Counted from the first letter of the stretch, positions 44,825 through 55,013 are shown. The stretch is 64,000 nucleotides of DNA from Paenibacillus gallinarum (GCF_014836635.1 NZ_JACSQL010000006.1:209710-273709); one strand, 5' to 3'. The notes: generated by a model from the letters alone, not told the origin. A program made the numbers and translations.

Positions 44825-46546
44825 ATGAAAAAGACAATTGCAGATGCGGTAGTAGATTCTCTTATTAACGCAGGAGTGAAGCGGATTTACGGAATCGTTG
44901 GTGATTCTTTGAATGCGGTACTCGACTCTGTTCGAAGATCGGGACAAATTGAATGGATCCATGTACGACATGAAGAAGTTGCTGCATTTGCAGCAGGAGC
45001 CGACGCGGAATTAGAAGGAAGTATTGCTGTATGTGCTGGAAGCAGCGGGCCTGGGAATCTTCATTTAATTAATGGACTTTATGATTGTTACCGAAATCGT
45101 GTACCCGTACTGGCCTTGGCTGCCCAGATTCCAAGTGATGAGATCGGCAGCGGGTATTTTCAAGAGACTCATCCGGAGCAGATATTCCAGGAATGTAGTG
45201 ATTTCTGCGAAGTAATTATGACAAAGAAACAAATGCCTCGAACGATTTCGATGGCTATTCAGACGGCGGTTGCTAACTCCACGGTATCTGTTGTTATTCT
45301 GCCGGGAGATATCGCGGCTCTAGAAGCAGGCGAAGATGAGGTACCCGATCAAATTTCGTATCATACGAAACCGGTAATTCATCCTTCGGAGGAGGAACTA
45401 GCGACTCTAGCTGGGTATTTGAATGCAGGTAAAAATGTAACTTTGCTTTGCGGTGCAGGGGCGAAGGATGCTCGTGAAGAGCTAATGGAGCTCTGTAGTA
45501 TTTTGAAATCCCCTATGGTAACGGCTCTGCGCGGTAAAGAGTATTTGGAAGACAATAATCCGTATTTCGTCGGTCTGACAGGTCTTCTTGGATATTCTTC
45601 TGGATACAAAGCAGTTATGGACTGCGATGTCCTGTTCATGCTTGGTACTGACTTCCCTTATCGGCAGTTTTATCCGGAGAAAGCAACCATACTCCAAGTG
45701 GATATCGAGGCATCCCATTTGGGAAGACGCACCCCCCTTACGTACGGATTATGCGGAACAGTAAAGGATACGCTGCAGAAGCTTCAGCCTTATCTAACGA
45801 TAAAAGAAGATACAAAACATCTGGAGAAGGCCGTAGAAAATTACGTGAAGGATCGGAAAGAACTTGATGGATATGCTGAATTTAAACCGGGGCATACGCC
45901 GATCCATCCTCAGTATGTAACTCGTCTAATCAATGAAATGGCATCCGATGATGCCATATTCACTTGTGATGTCGGAACACCTACCGTTTGGGCTGCTCGT
46001 TATTTAGAGCTACACGGCGAGCGCCGTCTATTAGGTTCGTTTATTCATGGAACCATGGCAAATGCCTTGCCACAAGCCATCGGTGCTCAGGTAGCTGCTC
46101 CTGATCGTCAAGTGATTTCACTCTCAGGGGATGGCGGACTTTCGATGCTGCTTGGAGATCTACTAACGCTTAAACAGCATCAGCTCCCCATCAAAGTGAT
46201 TGTGTATAACAATGATGCGCTTGGTTTTGTTGAACTGGAGATGAAAGCAGCGGGATATTTAGAAACCGGGACAGACCTATCTAATCCTAACTTTGCGGCC
46301 GTAGCGAATGGTCTCGGGATTGAAGGGATCAGAGTCGATAAGCCAGAAGATCTTCCAGCAGCCTTAGAACGAGCTTTGTTGCATAACGGTCCTGTTATTG
46401 TAGATGTAGCAGTGAATCGTCAAGAGCTGTCTATGCCGCCGAAGATTAGTCTAGAGCAAGCGCAAGGTTTCACGATATGGGCTGCAAAAGCGTTACTGAA
46501 CGGAGAAGGCAATAAGATTATTGATCTAGCGAAAAGTAACCTATAA
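44825..46546 (+). CDS. Thiamine-diphosphate-dependent pyruvate oxidase / dehydrogenase (PoxB, YdaP type)
   Basis: 573 residues, the same length as E. coli PoxB (572). The N-terminal PYR domain has GIVGDSLNAVLDSVRR and the catalytic Glu in HVRHEEVAAFAAGADAELEG. The central FAD-type domain and the C-terminal PP domain follow, with the ThDP/Mg motif SLSGDGGLSMLLGDLLTL and IKVIVYNNDALGFVE. It probably decarboxylates pyruvate to acetate and passes electrons to quinone or O2; acceptor preference cannot be read from the sequence. AAAAGGATGAGG precedes the ATG. It is monocistronic with a strong terminator. Confidence 0.9.
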   Translation: MKKTIADAVVDSLINAGVKRIYGIVGDSLNAVLDSVRRSGQIEWIHVRHEEVAAFAAGADAELEGSIAVCAGSSGPGNLHLINGLYDCYRNRVPVLALAAQIPSDEIGSGYFQETHPEQIFQECSDFCEVIMTKKQMPRTISMAIQTAVANSTVSVVILPGDIAALEAGEDEVPDQISYHTKPVIHPSEEELATLAGYLNAGKNVTLLCGAGAKDAREELMELCSILKSPMVTALRGKEYLEDNNPYFVGLTGLLGYSSGYKAVMDCDVLFMLGTDFPYRQFYPEKATILQVDIEASHLGRRTPLTYGLCGTVKDTLQKLQPYLTIKEDTKHLEKAVENYVKDRKELDGYAEFKPGHTPIHPQYVTRLINEMASDDAIFTCDVGTPTVWAARYLELHGERRLLGSFIHGTMANALPQAIGAQVAAPDRQVISLSGDGGLSMLLGDLLTLKQHQLPIKVIVYNNDALGFVELEMKAAGYLETGTDLSNPNFAAVANGLGIEGIRVDKPEDLPAALERALLHNGPVIVDVAVNRQELSMPPKISLEQAQGFTIWAAKALLNGEGNKIIDLAKSNL

Positions 46547-46650
46547 GATAATTGGTAAGATACCATGGATGGTCATTTTTACAATACACACTTGACGACT
46601 GGGAATAATTGGTTTAATCTATTCTCCATAGCTAAGCCGATTGGACAGCC

Positions 46651-46703
46651 AAAGGCTCAGAGCTCCTCTTTTCTTATGATTAGAGAGGCTCTGAGCCTTT
46701 TTG
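46651..46703 (+). terminator. Terminator of the pyruvate-oxidase gene
   Basis: AAAGGCTCAGAGC pairs perfectly with GCTCTGAGCCTTT, followed by TTG. The loop contains a smaller CTCCTCT/AGAGAG pairing. Confidence 0.88.
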
Positions 46704-46757
46704 TATATCTGCAAAGCTCAAATACGCTGTTACATAGGATCGAGAGGAGATAGATAC

Positions 46758-48212
46758 ATGGGACACCCTACAATTTATCCGACAGGAACCACCGTTTATT
46801 TACCTAATAAAGCATGGAGTGGTTACACCATCTTTCAAGCCGCAGATACAGGAGCTCTGCTCATTGATATGAATGGGAGAGAAGTGCGCTTATGGAAAGG
46901 GCTTAGAGGTTTTCCGAATAAACTGTTCCCGGGCGGTTATGTTCTTGGAAGCACCGCAGAGCGAGATCCGAAGTATGGATTTCAGGATGAAGCCAATTTG
47001 GTACAAGTTGATTGGGACGGTAATGTAGTATGGAAATTCGACCATTATGAGTGGATTGAAGATCCTGGACACAGCGGGGAATGGATGGCTCGTCAACATC
47101 ACGATTATCAGAGAGAAGGAAGCTCTGTAGGATACTATGCTCCTAATCAGGAGCCGAAGATTGATTCGGGTAACACTCTCATTTTGGCTCATAAAAATGT
47201 AAATCGTCCTGAAATATCGAATAACGAACTGCTTGATGATACGATTATTGAAGTTGATTATGAAGGCAATATCGTGTGGGAATGGGCCGTCAGTGACCAT
47301 TTTGATGAACTGGGATTTGATGAGGAAGCAAAACAAGCGATTTATAAAGATCCCAATACTCGGGGATTCGGTGAACATGCGGGGGACTGGATGCATATTA
47401 ATTCCGTCTCGGTTCTTGGACCTAACAAACATTATGATGCGGGTGACCAACGTTTTCATCCAGATAACATCATATGGGATGCAAGAGAATCGAATATTAT
47501 CGCCATTATTGATAAAACATCTGGAAAAATCGTCTGGCAGCTCGGTCCAAACTATGATACGGAAGAAACGAAACATATTGGCTGGATTATCGGTCAACAT
47601 CATGCTCATCTTGTACCCAAAGGTCTTCCTGGAGAAGGAAATATCCTTATTTTTGATAATGGCGGTTGGGGTGGTTATGGCCGGCCTGGTACAGTATCCT
47701 CTGATGGACTAAAAGTGGCTCGTCGTGACTACTCACGCGTGCTTGAGATTAATCCCGTTACTCTTGAGATTGAATGGCAATACACGCCTACAGAAGCAGG
47801 ATTTGTTGCTCCGCTGGATTCGTACCGTTTCTATAGTCCATATATCAGTTCTGCGCAGCGTTTGCCAAATGGAAATACGCTTATCACAGAGGGAGCAGAT
47901 GGGCGAATATTTGAGGTAACGAGAGATCATGAACTGGTATGGGAATATATTTCTCCCTATAAAAATAAACGAAATGCAAACATGGTATACCGTGCTTACC
48001 GAGTCCCTTACGAATGGGTACCACAGCTTGAACTTCCGGTTCAGACGGAGATTGCTCCGATCAGCGTTGCCGATTTTCGTTTGCCTGGGGCTGCGCCAAG
48101 AGGTGCTGCCGTTACCGTAGTCATTGAAGGAGCCGTCTCCTATGATGATGGAGCCTTTTGTGTGGCTACCACAGATGAGTCACTGCTCAAAGATGCAGAT
48201 GTAGCGGAGTGA
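46758..48212 (+). CDS. Arylsulfate sulfotransferase-like protein (ASST family)
   Basis: 484 residues of beta-propeller type with repeated blades such as LVQVDWDGNVVWKFDHYEW, TIIEVDYEGNIVWEWAVSD and FEVTRDHELVWEYISPYKN. His-rich segments fit the ASST active site (ARQHHDYQREGSS, DWMHINSVSVLG, IIGQHHAHLVPKGL). ASST enzymes transfer sulfate from one aryl ester to a phenol without PAPS. Known bacterial ASSTs are exported, but this protein begins MGHPTIYPTGTTVYLPNKAW with no signal peptide. ATG 46758 follows GAGAGGAGA, and the frame open upstream to 46701 does not add a signal peptide. Confidence 0.85.
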   Translation: MGHPTIYPTGTTVYLPNKAWSGYTIFQAADTGALLIDMNGREVRLWKGLRGFPNKLFPGGYVLGSTAERDPKYGFQDEANLVQVDWDGNVVWKFDHYEWIEDPGHSGEWMARQHHDYQREGSSVGYYAPNQEPKIDSGNTLILAHKNVNRPEISNNELLDDTIIEVDYEGNIVWEWAVSDHFDELGFDEEAKQAIYKDPNTRGFGEHAGDWMHINSVSVLGPNKHYDAGDQRFHPDNIIWDARESNIIAIIDKTSGKIVWQLGPNYDTEETKHIGWIIGQHHAHLVPKGLPGEGNILIFDNGGWGGYGRPGTVSSDGLKVARRDYSRVLEINPVTLEIEWQYTPTEAGFVAPLDSYRFYSPYISSAQRLPNGNTLITEGADGRIFEVTRDHELVWEYISPYKNKRNANMVYRAYRVPYEWVPQLELPVQTEIAPISVADFRLPGAAPRGAAVTVVIEGAVSYDDGAFCVATTDESLLKDADVAE

Positions 48213-48417
48213 ACGGATTATGCAGAACGTTTTGAACCAAAGCGATGCTTTATGATCAGTAAGATAAAAAGGATTAGTGGAAACCCAAATTGTAACAAGG
48301 TAAACAAGTAAGCTTATGTCTTCATTCACGGGCAAACGCAGGTGGAAGTTTGTATAAATTTTAAGTGGAGAGTAATCGGCTGCGCTATTAATAATAGAAG
48401 ATCTGTAGAAATAACAG

Positions 48418-48462
48418 AAAAACCTCTTTCTCTAATCATACTGAGAAAGAGGTTTTATTTTT
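48418..48462. terminator. Bidirectional terminator between the ASST and metallophosphoesterase genes
   Basis: AAAAACCTCTTTCTC pairs with GAGAAAGAGGTTTTA around a 10-nt loop. The preceding 200 bp after the ASST stop show no gene or motif. Confidence 0.85.
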
Positions 48463-48505
48463 TGATTTCACATAAGATCAAAAGGTCATCAGTATCACAA
48501 CAACT

Positions 48506-50509
48506 TTAATTCTTTACTGTTAACAGTTTAGCAATAAAGACGGCGGCTTCTGCGCGGGTAGTTAGCTGCTCAGGAGCAAACCGGTTATGACCCACACCGC
48601 TCACAAGACCTGCTTTAACGCCTGTTGCAACATATGGAACTGCCCATGCGGGAACAGAATCTTTATCCGTAAATGAGAGGGAGGCGTTGTTAGTCACCGT
48701 AAGCCCTGCTGCACGAACCATCCATGTCGTTATTTCTGAACGATTCAGCGAGTTACCTGCTCTAAATGTACCATCCCCATAGCCGCTGACTATTTCTGCT
48801 TCTACCGCTTGAGAGAGATAGGAAGATGCCCAAGATGGAATTTCCTTTGAATCCGTAAAGGTAAGTGAACTTGTTGTTTCCTTCATTTGTAAGGCACGTC
48901 CTAGCATCGTAATGAACTCAGCGCGGCTGATGTACGCATTTGGTTTAAATGTCTGATCAGTGTATCCCGTAATATATCCTGCTGTGACACCGGAATGAAT
49001 GGCACTCTCTGCCCAGTGACCTGAAATATCTTTTAAAGATACGACAGGATCCGTGCTTGTTGCTGTGTCTTTCTTGATGATTCCGAATTGATCTACAATG
49101 AAAGGCTTAGCTTCATTTTTATTTTGATCGATTTCATATGTCACTGCAGTGAACTTGTCTCCATCGATTGTGATGCCGACAAAATTCTGTACTTGGCTTC
49201 GTTTTGGTCTATCATTTTTATCTGGATCGGGTCCATATATGGCAGCATGATGCTCTTCAGCCTTTTCGAAAAGACGATAGTAGCTATCTCCGAGTTCTTC
49301 GCTTTTATTTTTGTAATAGACCTTCGGTCCCGCTGTCGCTGGAATAACGTAGATACTGCCGTCTGGATTCAAACTGTATTCAATCGTTTCTCCATTTAGA
49401 GTTTCCGTTATTTTCTCTGGAGAGGTTGCTTTTCCTTCAGAAGTGATCGGTTTCGTACGTGCATAGATATGATCATGTCCTTGCATAACAAAATCAATAT
49501 TAAGTTCGGCCATGAGAGGTGCGATTTGATTACGGACACCATTAGCACCTAGGATATCATCATCTGTTGCATGGTTAGAGGTTGTGTAAGGTCCTTTATG
49601 AATGTTCACAATAATCCATTTGGCCCCCGCTTTTTTAGCAGCTGCAGCGTCTTTCTTCAACCATTCGACCTGATCTTCGGAAAAATTAGCGTATTTCTCT
49701 GAATCCTCATTCGAGTTCAGTACGATAAAATGCGCATTACTGTAATCAAAAGAGTAATAAGCTCCTGTTTCTGTAGCAGAACCAGTAGGTTCGTTGATAT
49801 GAAAGTGTTCATAAAAAGCAAAATTCTCATCTTCATGATTCCCTGCCGAAGGAACAATCGTCGTATGTAGCAGACTATCTTGAGAATGACCTAGTAGCCA
49901 GTTCCACTGATCTTCTGTTGTCCCTGTATCCACGATATCGCCGTTGTGAACGACAAACTGAGCATCAGTAACGGTTTGAAGTGCTTTTTCAAGGGTTTCC
50001 GATGACAAAATCGCTTCTTCTTCCGTTTTGGCTTGGGTATCAGCGATATCAATAAAAGTAAATGAACCACTGTCCGGAGCTGTCTGGAATGTACCTTCCT
50101 TACTCCATACTCCGCGCGTTTTGTCACCTACACGATAGGAATAAATCGTATTTGCTTCAAGACCCGAAGCTTCTGCTTTATGTACAAGCTCTTCTGGAGA
50201 ATTAGTAGATATCGAAGAGGCGCCTGTAAACGTGAGAGCATTGTTAAAATCGGGTTTGCCCCCTGATTTTTTCGTTACTTGTACCGTGCTGTCGGTAAGC
50301 TGCTTGGAGGTATACCATGTAAACCCCTTCGAACTTGTTGTATCACCATAAAAAGTCGTTGTTACTTTACTGATATCCTGATTCAGTACTTGATCTGCTT
50401 GTTCTGTTGATTCTGCGTTAACCGGTAAGGCGGAAGGAATAATGACCAGGCCTAGCACTAGGATAAAAGATAAGATAAATGCGGTTCCTTTTTTGAACAT
50501 GTTAATCAT
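48506..50509 (-). CDS. Cell-surface purple-acid-phosphatase-like metallophosphoesterase with three SLH domains
   Basis: 667 residues. The signal peptide (GTAFILSFILVLGLVIIPSA) is followed by an Fn3-like N-terminal domain and the phosphoesterase core, with DIADTQAKTEEEAI, VVHNGDIVDTG, VPSAGNHEDENFAF, WIIVNIHKGPYTTSNH and FVMQGHDHIYART, which supply the two-metal ligands. Three SLH repeats close the protein (SGHWAESAIHSGVTAGYITG; EIPSWASSYLSQAVEAEIVS; SVPAWAVPYVATGVKAGLVS), anchoring it to the cell wall. It probably releases phosphate from extracellular esters. ATG 50509 follows GAGGAGTG; the ATG at 50524 lies upstream of that site and is rejected. Confidence 0.92.
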   Translation of the reverse strand: MINMFKKGTAFILSFILVLGLVIIPSALPVNAESTEQADQVLNQDISKVTTTFYGDTTSSKGFTWYTSKQLTDSTVQVTKKSGGKPDFNNALTFTGASSISTNSPEELVHKAEASGLEANTIYSYRVGDKTRGVWSKEGTFQTAPDSGSFTFIDIADTQAKTEEEAILSSETLEKALQTVTDAQFVVHNGDIVDTGTTEDQWNWLLGHSQDSLLHTTIVPSAGNHEDENFAFYEHFHINEPTGSATETGAYYSFDYSNAHFIVLNSNEDSEKYANFSEDQVEWLKKDAAAAKKAGAKWIIVNIHKGPYTTSNHATDDDILGANGVRNQIAPLMAELNIDFVMQGHDHIYARTKPITSEGKATSPEKITETLNGETIEYSLNPDGSIYVIPATAGPKVYYKNKSEELGDSYYRLFEKAEEHHAAIYGPDPDKNDRPKRSQVQNFVGITIDGDKFTAVTYEIDQNKNEAKPFIVDQFGIIKKDTATSTDPVVSLKDISGHWAESAIHSGVTAGYITGYTDQTFKPNAYISRAEFITMLGRALQMKETTSSLTFTDSKEIPSWASSYLSQAVEAEIVSGYGDGTFRAGNSLNRSEITTWMVRAAGLTVTNNASLSFTDKDSVPAWAVPYVATGVKAGLVSGVGHNRFAPEQLTTRAEAAVFIAKLLTVKN

Positions 50510-50800
50510 AAGTACACTCCTCATTGTGATATATATGTAATATTCGACATGCCAATCATAACAACAGTTTGTTAATTCTAAGGTTTGAATACTAGTGTAT
50601 TATGTAAAGTATTATGTAAAACATAAGCAAATGTAAAAATGAAGATACGGAGTGTGATCCCTTTATAAGATGTCCAATTTAAAGAATCTATTTAATAAAT
50701 CGTTTATTTTTTATATCTGATGTTAGAGGGAGAAGTCTGACTTGTGCATAATATAATGATGTTATGGCTTTCATAGTGAAAACAGGAGAGGGTGAATCAG

Positions 50801-51679
50801 ATGGGAGAACCTACTTTTCTTGAGACAGGTCATATGACGGAAGGATTTCCTATACGCGTGATTCATACGAGTAGACAATTCAATTTTGCCTCCCACTGGC
50901 ATGAAGAAGTTGAAATGGTCGTTGTGAGGGGGAAGAATGCGAAGATTAGAGTATATAACCGTCTTTATGAACTTGAGCAGGGGGATATACTGATTATTAA
51001 ACCGGGGGATGTACATAGTTTCTTGCCGGGTACGGATCAGCTTACCATTCTTTTATTTCGTCTAGAACTGATCACGGGAAGCTTCATAGTCACAGAAGAT
51101 ACAAAGGAAATGATAGATCTTTTTAATGAGACTACCTTAATCCCTTCAACCATCTGTTGTGAAAATAATCTAAGCTCCTATTTAGATACCTTATCCGATG
51201 AAAGTACCAAACAGCAGGCGGGATACCGCTGGTCCATGATTGCCAGGTTTTATGATCTCATTGTTCATTTATTGCGTATAAAAACACCAACATCTCAAAC
51301 TTCTAATTCAGGGCGAGTATGTTCACCTAGTAAGAAGTTTGAATTCATTGAATCGATCTGTGAGTACCTAGAAGAGCATTATGCGGAAAATATTAAGCTC
51401 GATCAGGTGGCGGAGCATATTAAATTCAGTAAGTTTTACGTATGTACACTGTTTAAAGAGCTTAAGGGAGTCACACTAATGGAGTATTTAAATCATTTTC
51501 GCATTATCAAATCGGAATGGGCATTACTTTTTAGTGAAGACTCTATTCTGGATATCTCCATAAGGCACGGATTTAACAATATCAACTCCTACAATCGGCT
51601 ATTTAAAAAATACAACAACTGCACTCCCACCGAATTTCGAAAGAAGCATCGCACAAAGATCACAACATATGAAGGATAA
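50801..51679 (+). CDS. AraC-family regulator with N-terminal cupin domain
   Basis: 292 residues. The cupin-type sensor domain has FNFASHWHEEVEMVVVRGKN and IIKPGDVHSFLPGTDQ. The C-terminal AraC double HTH has NIKLDQVAEHIKFSKFYVCT, LFKELKGVTLMEYLNHFRI, ISIRHGFNNINSYNRLFKKY and CTPTEFRKKHR. It lies 86 bp before a CUT1 sugar ABC operon on the same strand and is its probable activator. ATG 50801 follows AGGAGAGG by 9 bases; GTG 50792 touches that site and is less likely. Confidence 0.9.
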   Translation: MGEPTFLETGHMTEGFPIRVIHTSRQFNFASHWHEEVEMVVVRGKNAKIRVYNRLYELEQGDILIIKPGDVHSFLPGTDQLTILLFRLELITGSFIVTEDTKEMIDLFNETTLIPSTICCENNLSSYLDTLSDESTKQQAGYRWSMIARFYDLIVHLLRIKTPTSQTSNSGRVCSPSKKFEFIESICEYLEEHYAENIKLDQVAEHIKFSKFYVCTLFKELKGVTLMEYLNHFRIIKSEWALLFSEDSILDISIRHGFNNINSYNRLFKKYNNCTPTEFRKKHRTKITTYEG

Positions 51680-51731
51680 TTCGCAATATCTGAAGAGAAA
51701 GCCCTCTGCAAAATCACTATACTCTAATAAA

Positions 51732-51747
51732 TTGTAAGCGTTTACTT
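51732..51747 (+). promoter_or_regulatory. cre-like site before the sugar ABC operon
   Basis: TTGTAAGCGTTTACTT matches the CcpA cre consensus except for one base (CT in place of CA near the 3' end). It lies 19 bp before the ATG of the binding protein, a position suited to roadblock repression by CcpA. Confidence 0.65.
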
Positions 51748-51765
51748 TAATGGAGGAGGGGGCAA

Positions 51766-53043
51766 ATGAAGAAGAAGTTGAATCGAAAATATATCTCGGT
51801 CATTGCTATTCTTACTGCGGCAATGATGTTATCTGGATGCAACGCCACAGGAACGACCCATTCAAAACAAGAGGAGATTACAATTTGGAGCTTTACCGAT
51901 GAAGCGGGTTATGCGATTGAGAAATTCGAAGAAAATTATCCAGACATTAAAGTGAACTTCGTCAATATCCCCGGGAGTTTCTATATCACGAAATTGAAAT
52001 CGGCACTACAGACCGCATCCAAAGCACCCGATGTTTTTATGATCGAGAACGCCAATATAAGAGAGCTGATTGATGTTCCCTATTTAGAGAATTTGTCAGC
52101 ATCACCATATGATGCGAATGAGCTTATTAAGGAGCAATACCCTTTTGTTCAGTCTAATGAAAAGGATAGCGAAGGAAACATCAGAGCGATTGGCTATCAA
52201 GGCACACCAGGGGGGATCTATTATCGCAGGGATTTGGCAAAACAATATTTGGGGACGGATGACCCGAAGAAAGTTAGCCAGATGATTAGCACCTGGGAGG
52301 ACATTTTTAAGATAGGAGAGCGGGTACAGCAAGAAAGCGGTAATAAGGTTCATGCGCTGGCGAACTGGAATGCGATATCGAATTCATATGACGGTATTCC
52401 TTGGGTGAAGGATGGGAAATTCGTCATTGATGATACCTATATGGAGGTTCTGGATCTTGTGCGTGAAGCTCGTCAGCGGCGTGTGCTTGGGGAGTATGAC
52501 GATGGAAGTGCCGGCTATGCAGCATCGATGCAGAAAGGGCAGGTTATGTTCTATCCGGGAGCAACCTGGGCACTGCAGTATACGTTCAAGGCCAATGCAC
52601 CGGATACAAAGGGACTATGGGGTCTCGCTCAGGGACCATCTGCTTTTAGTGCAGGCGGTACGTATATTGCGATGTACAGCAAAAGTGATAAAAAGGATCT
52701 TGCCTGGAAGTTTATTGAGTTCTATAACTTTGATCATGATTTCTTATCCGAACTTGCAAAGGAACAAGATTATTTTACTAGTAATATGGTTGTGAATGAT
52801 GAGCTTGCAAAAACCGTTACTTCTGATTATTTAGGAGGACAGAAACATTTTGAGTTCTTCTCAGAGGCAGCAAAGCAGATACCTGTGTATGAGCGAACCA
52901 AATACGATACGACCATTAATGCGGATATTTTTAAAGTTGTACTCCAGTTGTATCTTAATAACGACATTCAGACCAAAGAAGAAGCAGTGAAGAGAATAAA
53001 AAGGGATGTGAAATTGAGATTTCCGGAGCTAGAAGTCGATTAG
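51766..53043 (+). CDS. Extracellular sugar-binding lipoprotein (CUT1 ABC transporter)
   Basis: 425 residues. The lipoprotein signal peptide ends in the lipobox LSGC (near residue 28). The mature part is a family-1 extracellular solute-binding protein with ITIWSFTDEAGYAIEKFEEN, KVNFVNIPGSFYITKLKSAL, FMIENANIRELIDVPYLENL and GYQGTPGGIYYRRDLAKQY. It captures an oligosaccharide or sugar and presents it to the two downstream permeases. GGAGGAGGGGG lies before the ATG. The substrate is unknown. Confidence 0.93.
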   Translation: MKKKLNRKYISVIAILTAAMMLSGCNATGTTHSKQEEITIWSFTDEAGYAIEKFEENYPDIKVNFVNIPGSFYITKLKSALQTASKAPDVFMIENANIRELIDVPYLENLSASPYDANELIKEQYPFVQSNEKDSEGNIRAIGYQGTPGGIYYRRDLAKQYLGTDDPKKVSQMISTWEDIFKIGERVQQESGNKVHALANWNAISNSYDGIPWVKDGKFVIDDTYMEVLDLVREARQRRVLGEYDDGSAGYAASMQKGQVMFYPGATWALQYTFKANAPDTKGLWGLAQGPSAFSAGGTYIAMYSKSDKKDLAWKFIEFYNFDHDFLSELAKEQDYFTSNMVVNDELAKTVTSDYLGGQKHFEFFSEAAKQIPVYERTKYDTTINADIFKVVLQLYLNNDIQTKEEAVKRIKRDVKLRFPELEVD

Positions 53044-53101
53044 CTAACATTAGCAAGATAATTAACGGCTATAAAATTTCCGATGACGGGGGGTACCATT
53101 C

Positions 53102-53992
53102 ATGTTTGCTAAGTCGATCCGCAAAGACCACTATGGATACTATTTCATTGCGCCATTCTTTCTCATTTTCCTCATATTTGGACTCTATCCTATTCTCTAC
53201 TCTCTATATCTTAGTTTTACGAATTGGGACGGAATCACTTCCCCCGAGTTTGTCGGACTGGGTAACTATATTGCTGTTCTACAAGATCCTCTGTTTTATA
53301 AAACACTCTTTAACACGCTTTTTATCTGGGGAGTATCCGTTGTTCCGCAGCTTACCGTTTCTCTTGTGCTCGCCTTTATTCTCAACGATAAACTACTGAA
53401 GGGGCGAGACATCTTTCGAGCCGTCTATTTCTTCCCAAATATCGTTACTGCTGCATCGCTGGGTCTACTTGTAAGTCTAATCTTTGATTGGCAGTCTGGG
53501 GGGCTAAATCACTTTCTAGTTCAAGTCGGACTCATCGATGATCCAATCAATTGGAAGAATGATCCTTGGTTTATGCGACTCATCGTTTCTTCCATTCTAT
53601 TCTTTCAATATTTTGGGTACTCCATGGTGATCTATCTTGCCGGACTGCAAGGAATAGATCCTTCACTGCAAGAAGCTGCACAAATTGACGGTGCTGAGAA
53701 AAAACATATTTTCTTTCATATCATTGTGCCGATGCTTCGTCCGATCATTCTCTTTCAGATTATTACGTCCATTATTGGAGGTATCCAAATTTTTGATCAG
53801 CCATTTACACTGACGAATGGCACAGGCGGTCCGGATCGTGCAGCCATGACAAGTATCATGTATCTATATAATGTCGCATTCCAGAGTACTCGTTTTGGTT
53901 ACGGAGCTGCCATTGCCTTTTGTTTATTCGTAATCATCATTCTGTTCTCGGCCATATCCTTTATGATGACCAAGCGGAAGAGCAGTTCATAG
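53102..53992 (+). CDS. Sugar ABC transporter permease, MalF type
   Basis: 296 residues, six membrane helices. It starts with the family pattern HYGYYFIAPFFLIFLIFGLY and carries the ATPase-docking EAA loop EAAQIDGAEKKHIFFHIIVP followed by MLRPIILFQIITSII. It works as a heterodimer with the MalG-type permease. No ATPase gene is present, so a shared multi-sugar ATPase (MsmX type) probably powers it, as is usual for CUT1 systems in Bacillales. Confidence 0.93.
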   Translation: MFAKSIRKDHYGYYFIAPFFLIFLIFGLYPILYSLYLSFTNWDGITSPEFVGLGNYIAVLQDPLFYKTLFNTLFIWGVSVVPQLTVSLVLAFILNDKLLKGRDIFRAVYFFPNIVTAASLGLLVSLIFDWQSGGLNHFLVQVGLIDDPINWKNDPWFMRLIVSSILFFQYFGYSMVIYLAGLQGIDPSLQEAAQIDGAEKKHIFFHIIVPMLRPIILFQIITSIIGGIQIFDQPFTLTNGTGGPDRAAMTSIMYLYNVAFQSTRFGYGAAIAFCLFVIIILFSAISFMMTKRKSSS

Positions 53993-54008
53993 GGAGGAGG
54001 GAAATCAT

Positions 54009-54887
54009 ATGCAACCGGCAAAAATGGCAGATCAGCCTATCGCTGTACAGAAGCATCCAAACATGAAGAGTATGACCATAGGGAAAATACTAGTGTATTT
54101 CATTCTAGTGAGCCTCGCGATCATCTGTATCATCCCTTTTTATTTAATGCTCATCTATTCCACACATAACAATGCAACGATTGCATCAACGTTTACTTTC
54201 CTTCCGGGACAGTTTCTTATCGATAATTATCTCAACATGGCTTCCAAAATAAATATATGGAGAGGTTTCGCCAACAGCTTTTTTATTGCGGGATCTTCTA
54301 CTGTACTTTCTTTATATATAGGGGCACTTACCGCATACGGTTTTGCAAAGTATAAGTTTAAAGGACGCACCTGGCTGTTCTTGTTTCTGCTCGCTACCAT
54401 GATGGTTCCAGGACAGCTTGCTCTGATCGGAATGTATCGCTTGTTTAGTACACTTGGGCTTCTAGACAGTTATGCGGCCATTATCTTACCCGCAGCAGCT
54501 AATGCGTTTAATGTGTTTTTTATCAAACAGTTTATTGAAGGCAGTATTCCCGATGAAATTATTGAATCTGCTCGTGTAGATAGCGCAGGGGAGTTTCGAA
54601 CATTTAATCAAATTGTGTTACCGATTCTTGGACCTGCTATTGCGGCACTCGGGATCTTTACGTTCATTGGATCATGGAATAACTTTCTCACACCGCTCGT
54701 CCTTCTTTTCTCACTAGATAAATATCCGCTCCCTGTGCTCGTTGCTTTGGTGCAAGGATATTATGGAATGGACTATGGATTATTGTATTTAGGTGTGGCC
54801 ATCTCGATCGTACCTATTATCATTGTATTTTCGATCTTCTCAAGACAAATTATAGGAAGCGTAGCGCTCGGGGCTGTGAAAGGATAG
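54009..54887 (+). CDS. Sugar ABC transporter permease, MalG type
   Basis: 292 residues, six membrane helices. The N-terminal helix ILVYFILVSLAIICIIPFYL is followed by NSFFIAGSSTVLSLYIGALT and the EAA loop ESARVDSAGEFRTFNQIVLP. It pairs with the MalF-type subunit 16 bp upstream. It is the last gene of the operon and is followed by a terminator. No glycoside hydrolase is included that would indicate the sugar. Confidence 0.93.
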   Translation: MQPAKMADQPIAVQKHPNMKSMTIGKILVYFILVSLAIICIIPFYLMLIYSTHNNATIASTFTFLPGQFLIDNYLNMASKINIWRGFANSFFIAGSSTVLSLYIGALTAYGFAKYKFKGRTWLFLFLLATMMVPGQLALIGMYRLFSTLGLLDSYAAIILPAAANAFNVFFIKQFIEGSIPDEIIESARVDSAGEFRTFNQIVLPILGPAIAALGIFTFIGSWNNFLTPLVLLFSLDKYPLPVLVALVQGYYGMDYGLLYLGVAISIVPIIIVFSIFSRQIIGSVALGAVKG

Positions 54888-54905
54888 TTAAAAATATGAA
54901 CATAG

Positions 54906-54946
54906 CAAAGCTGCTCTGCCTAATTCGCAGGTAGCTTTGTTTTTTG
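54906..54946 (+). terminator. Terminator of the sugar ABC operon
   Basis: CAAAGCT pairs with AGCTTTG, with inner CTGC/GCAG pairing, followed by TTTTTTG. Confidence 0.72.
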
Positions 54947-55013
54947 TAATGGGCACGAGTCCACTCATTCAGGTGATATTTTGAAAGAATATGGGTGAAC
55001 GGGTTATCGACTA

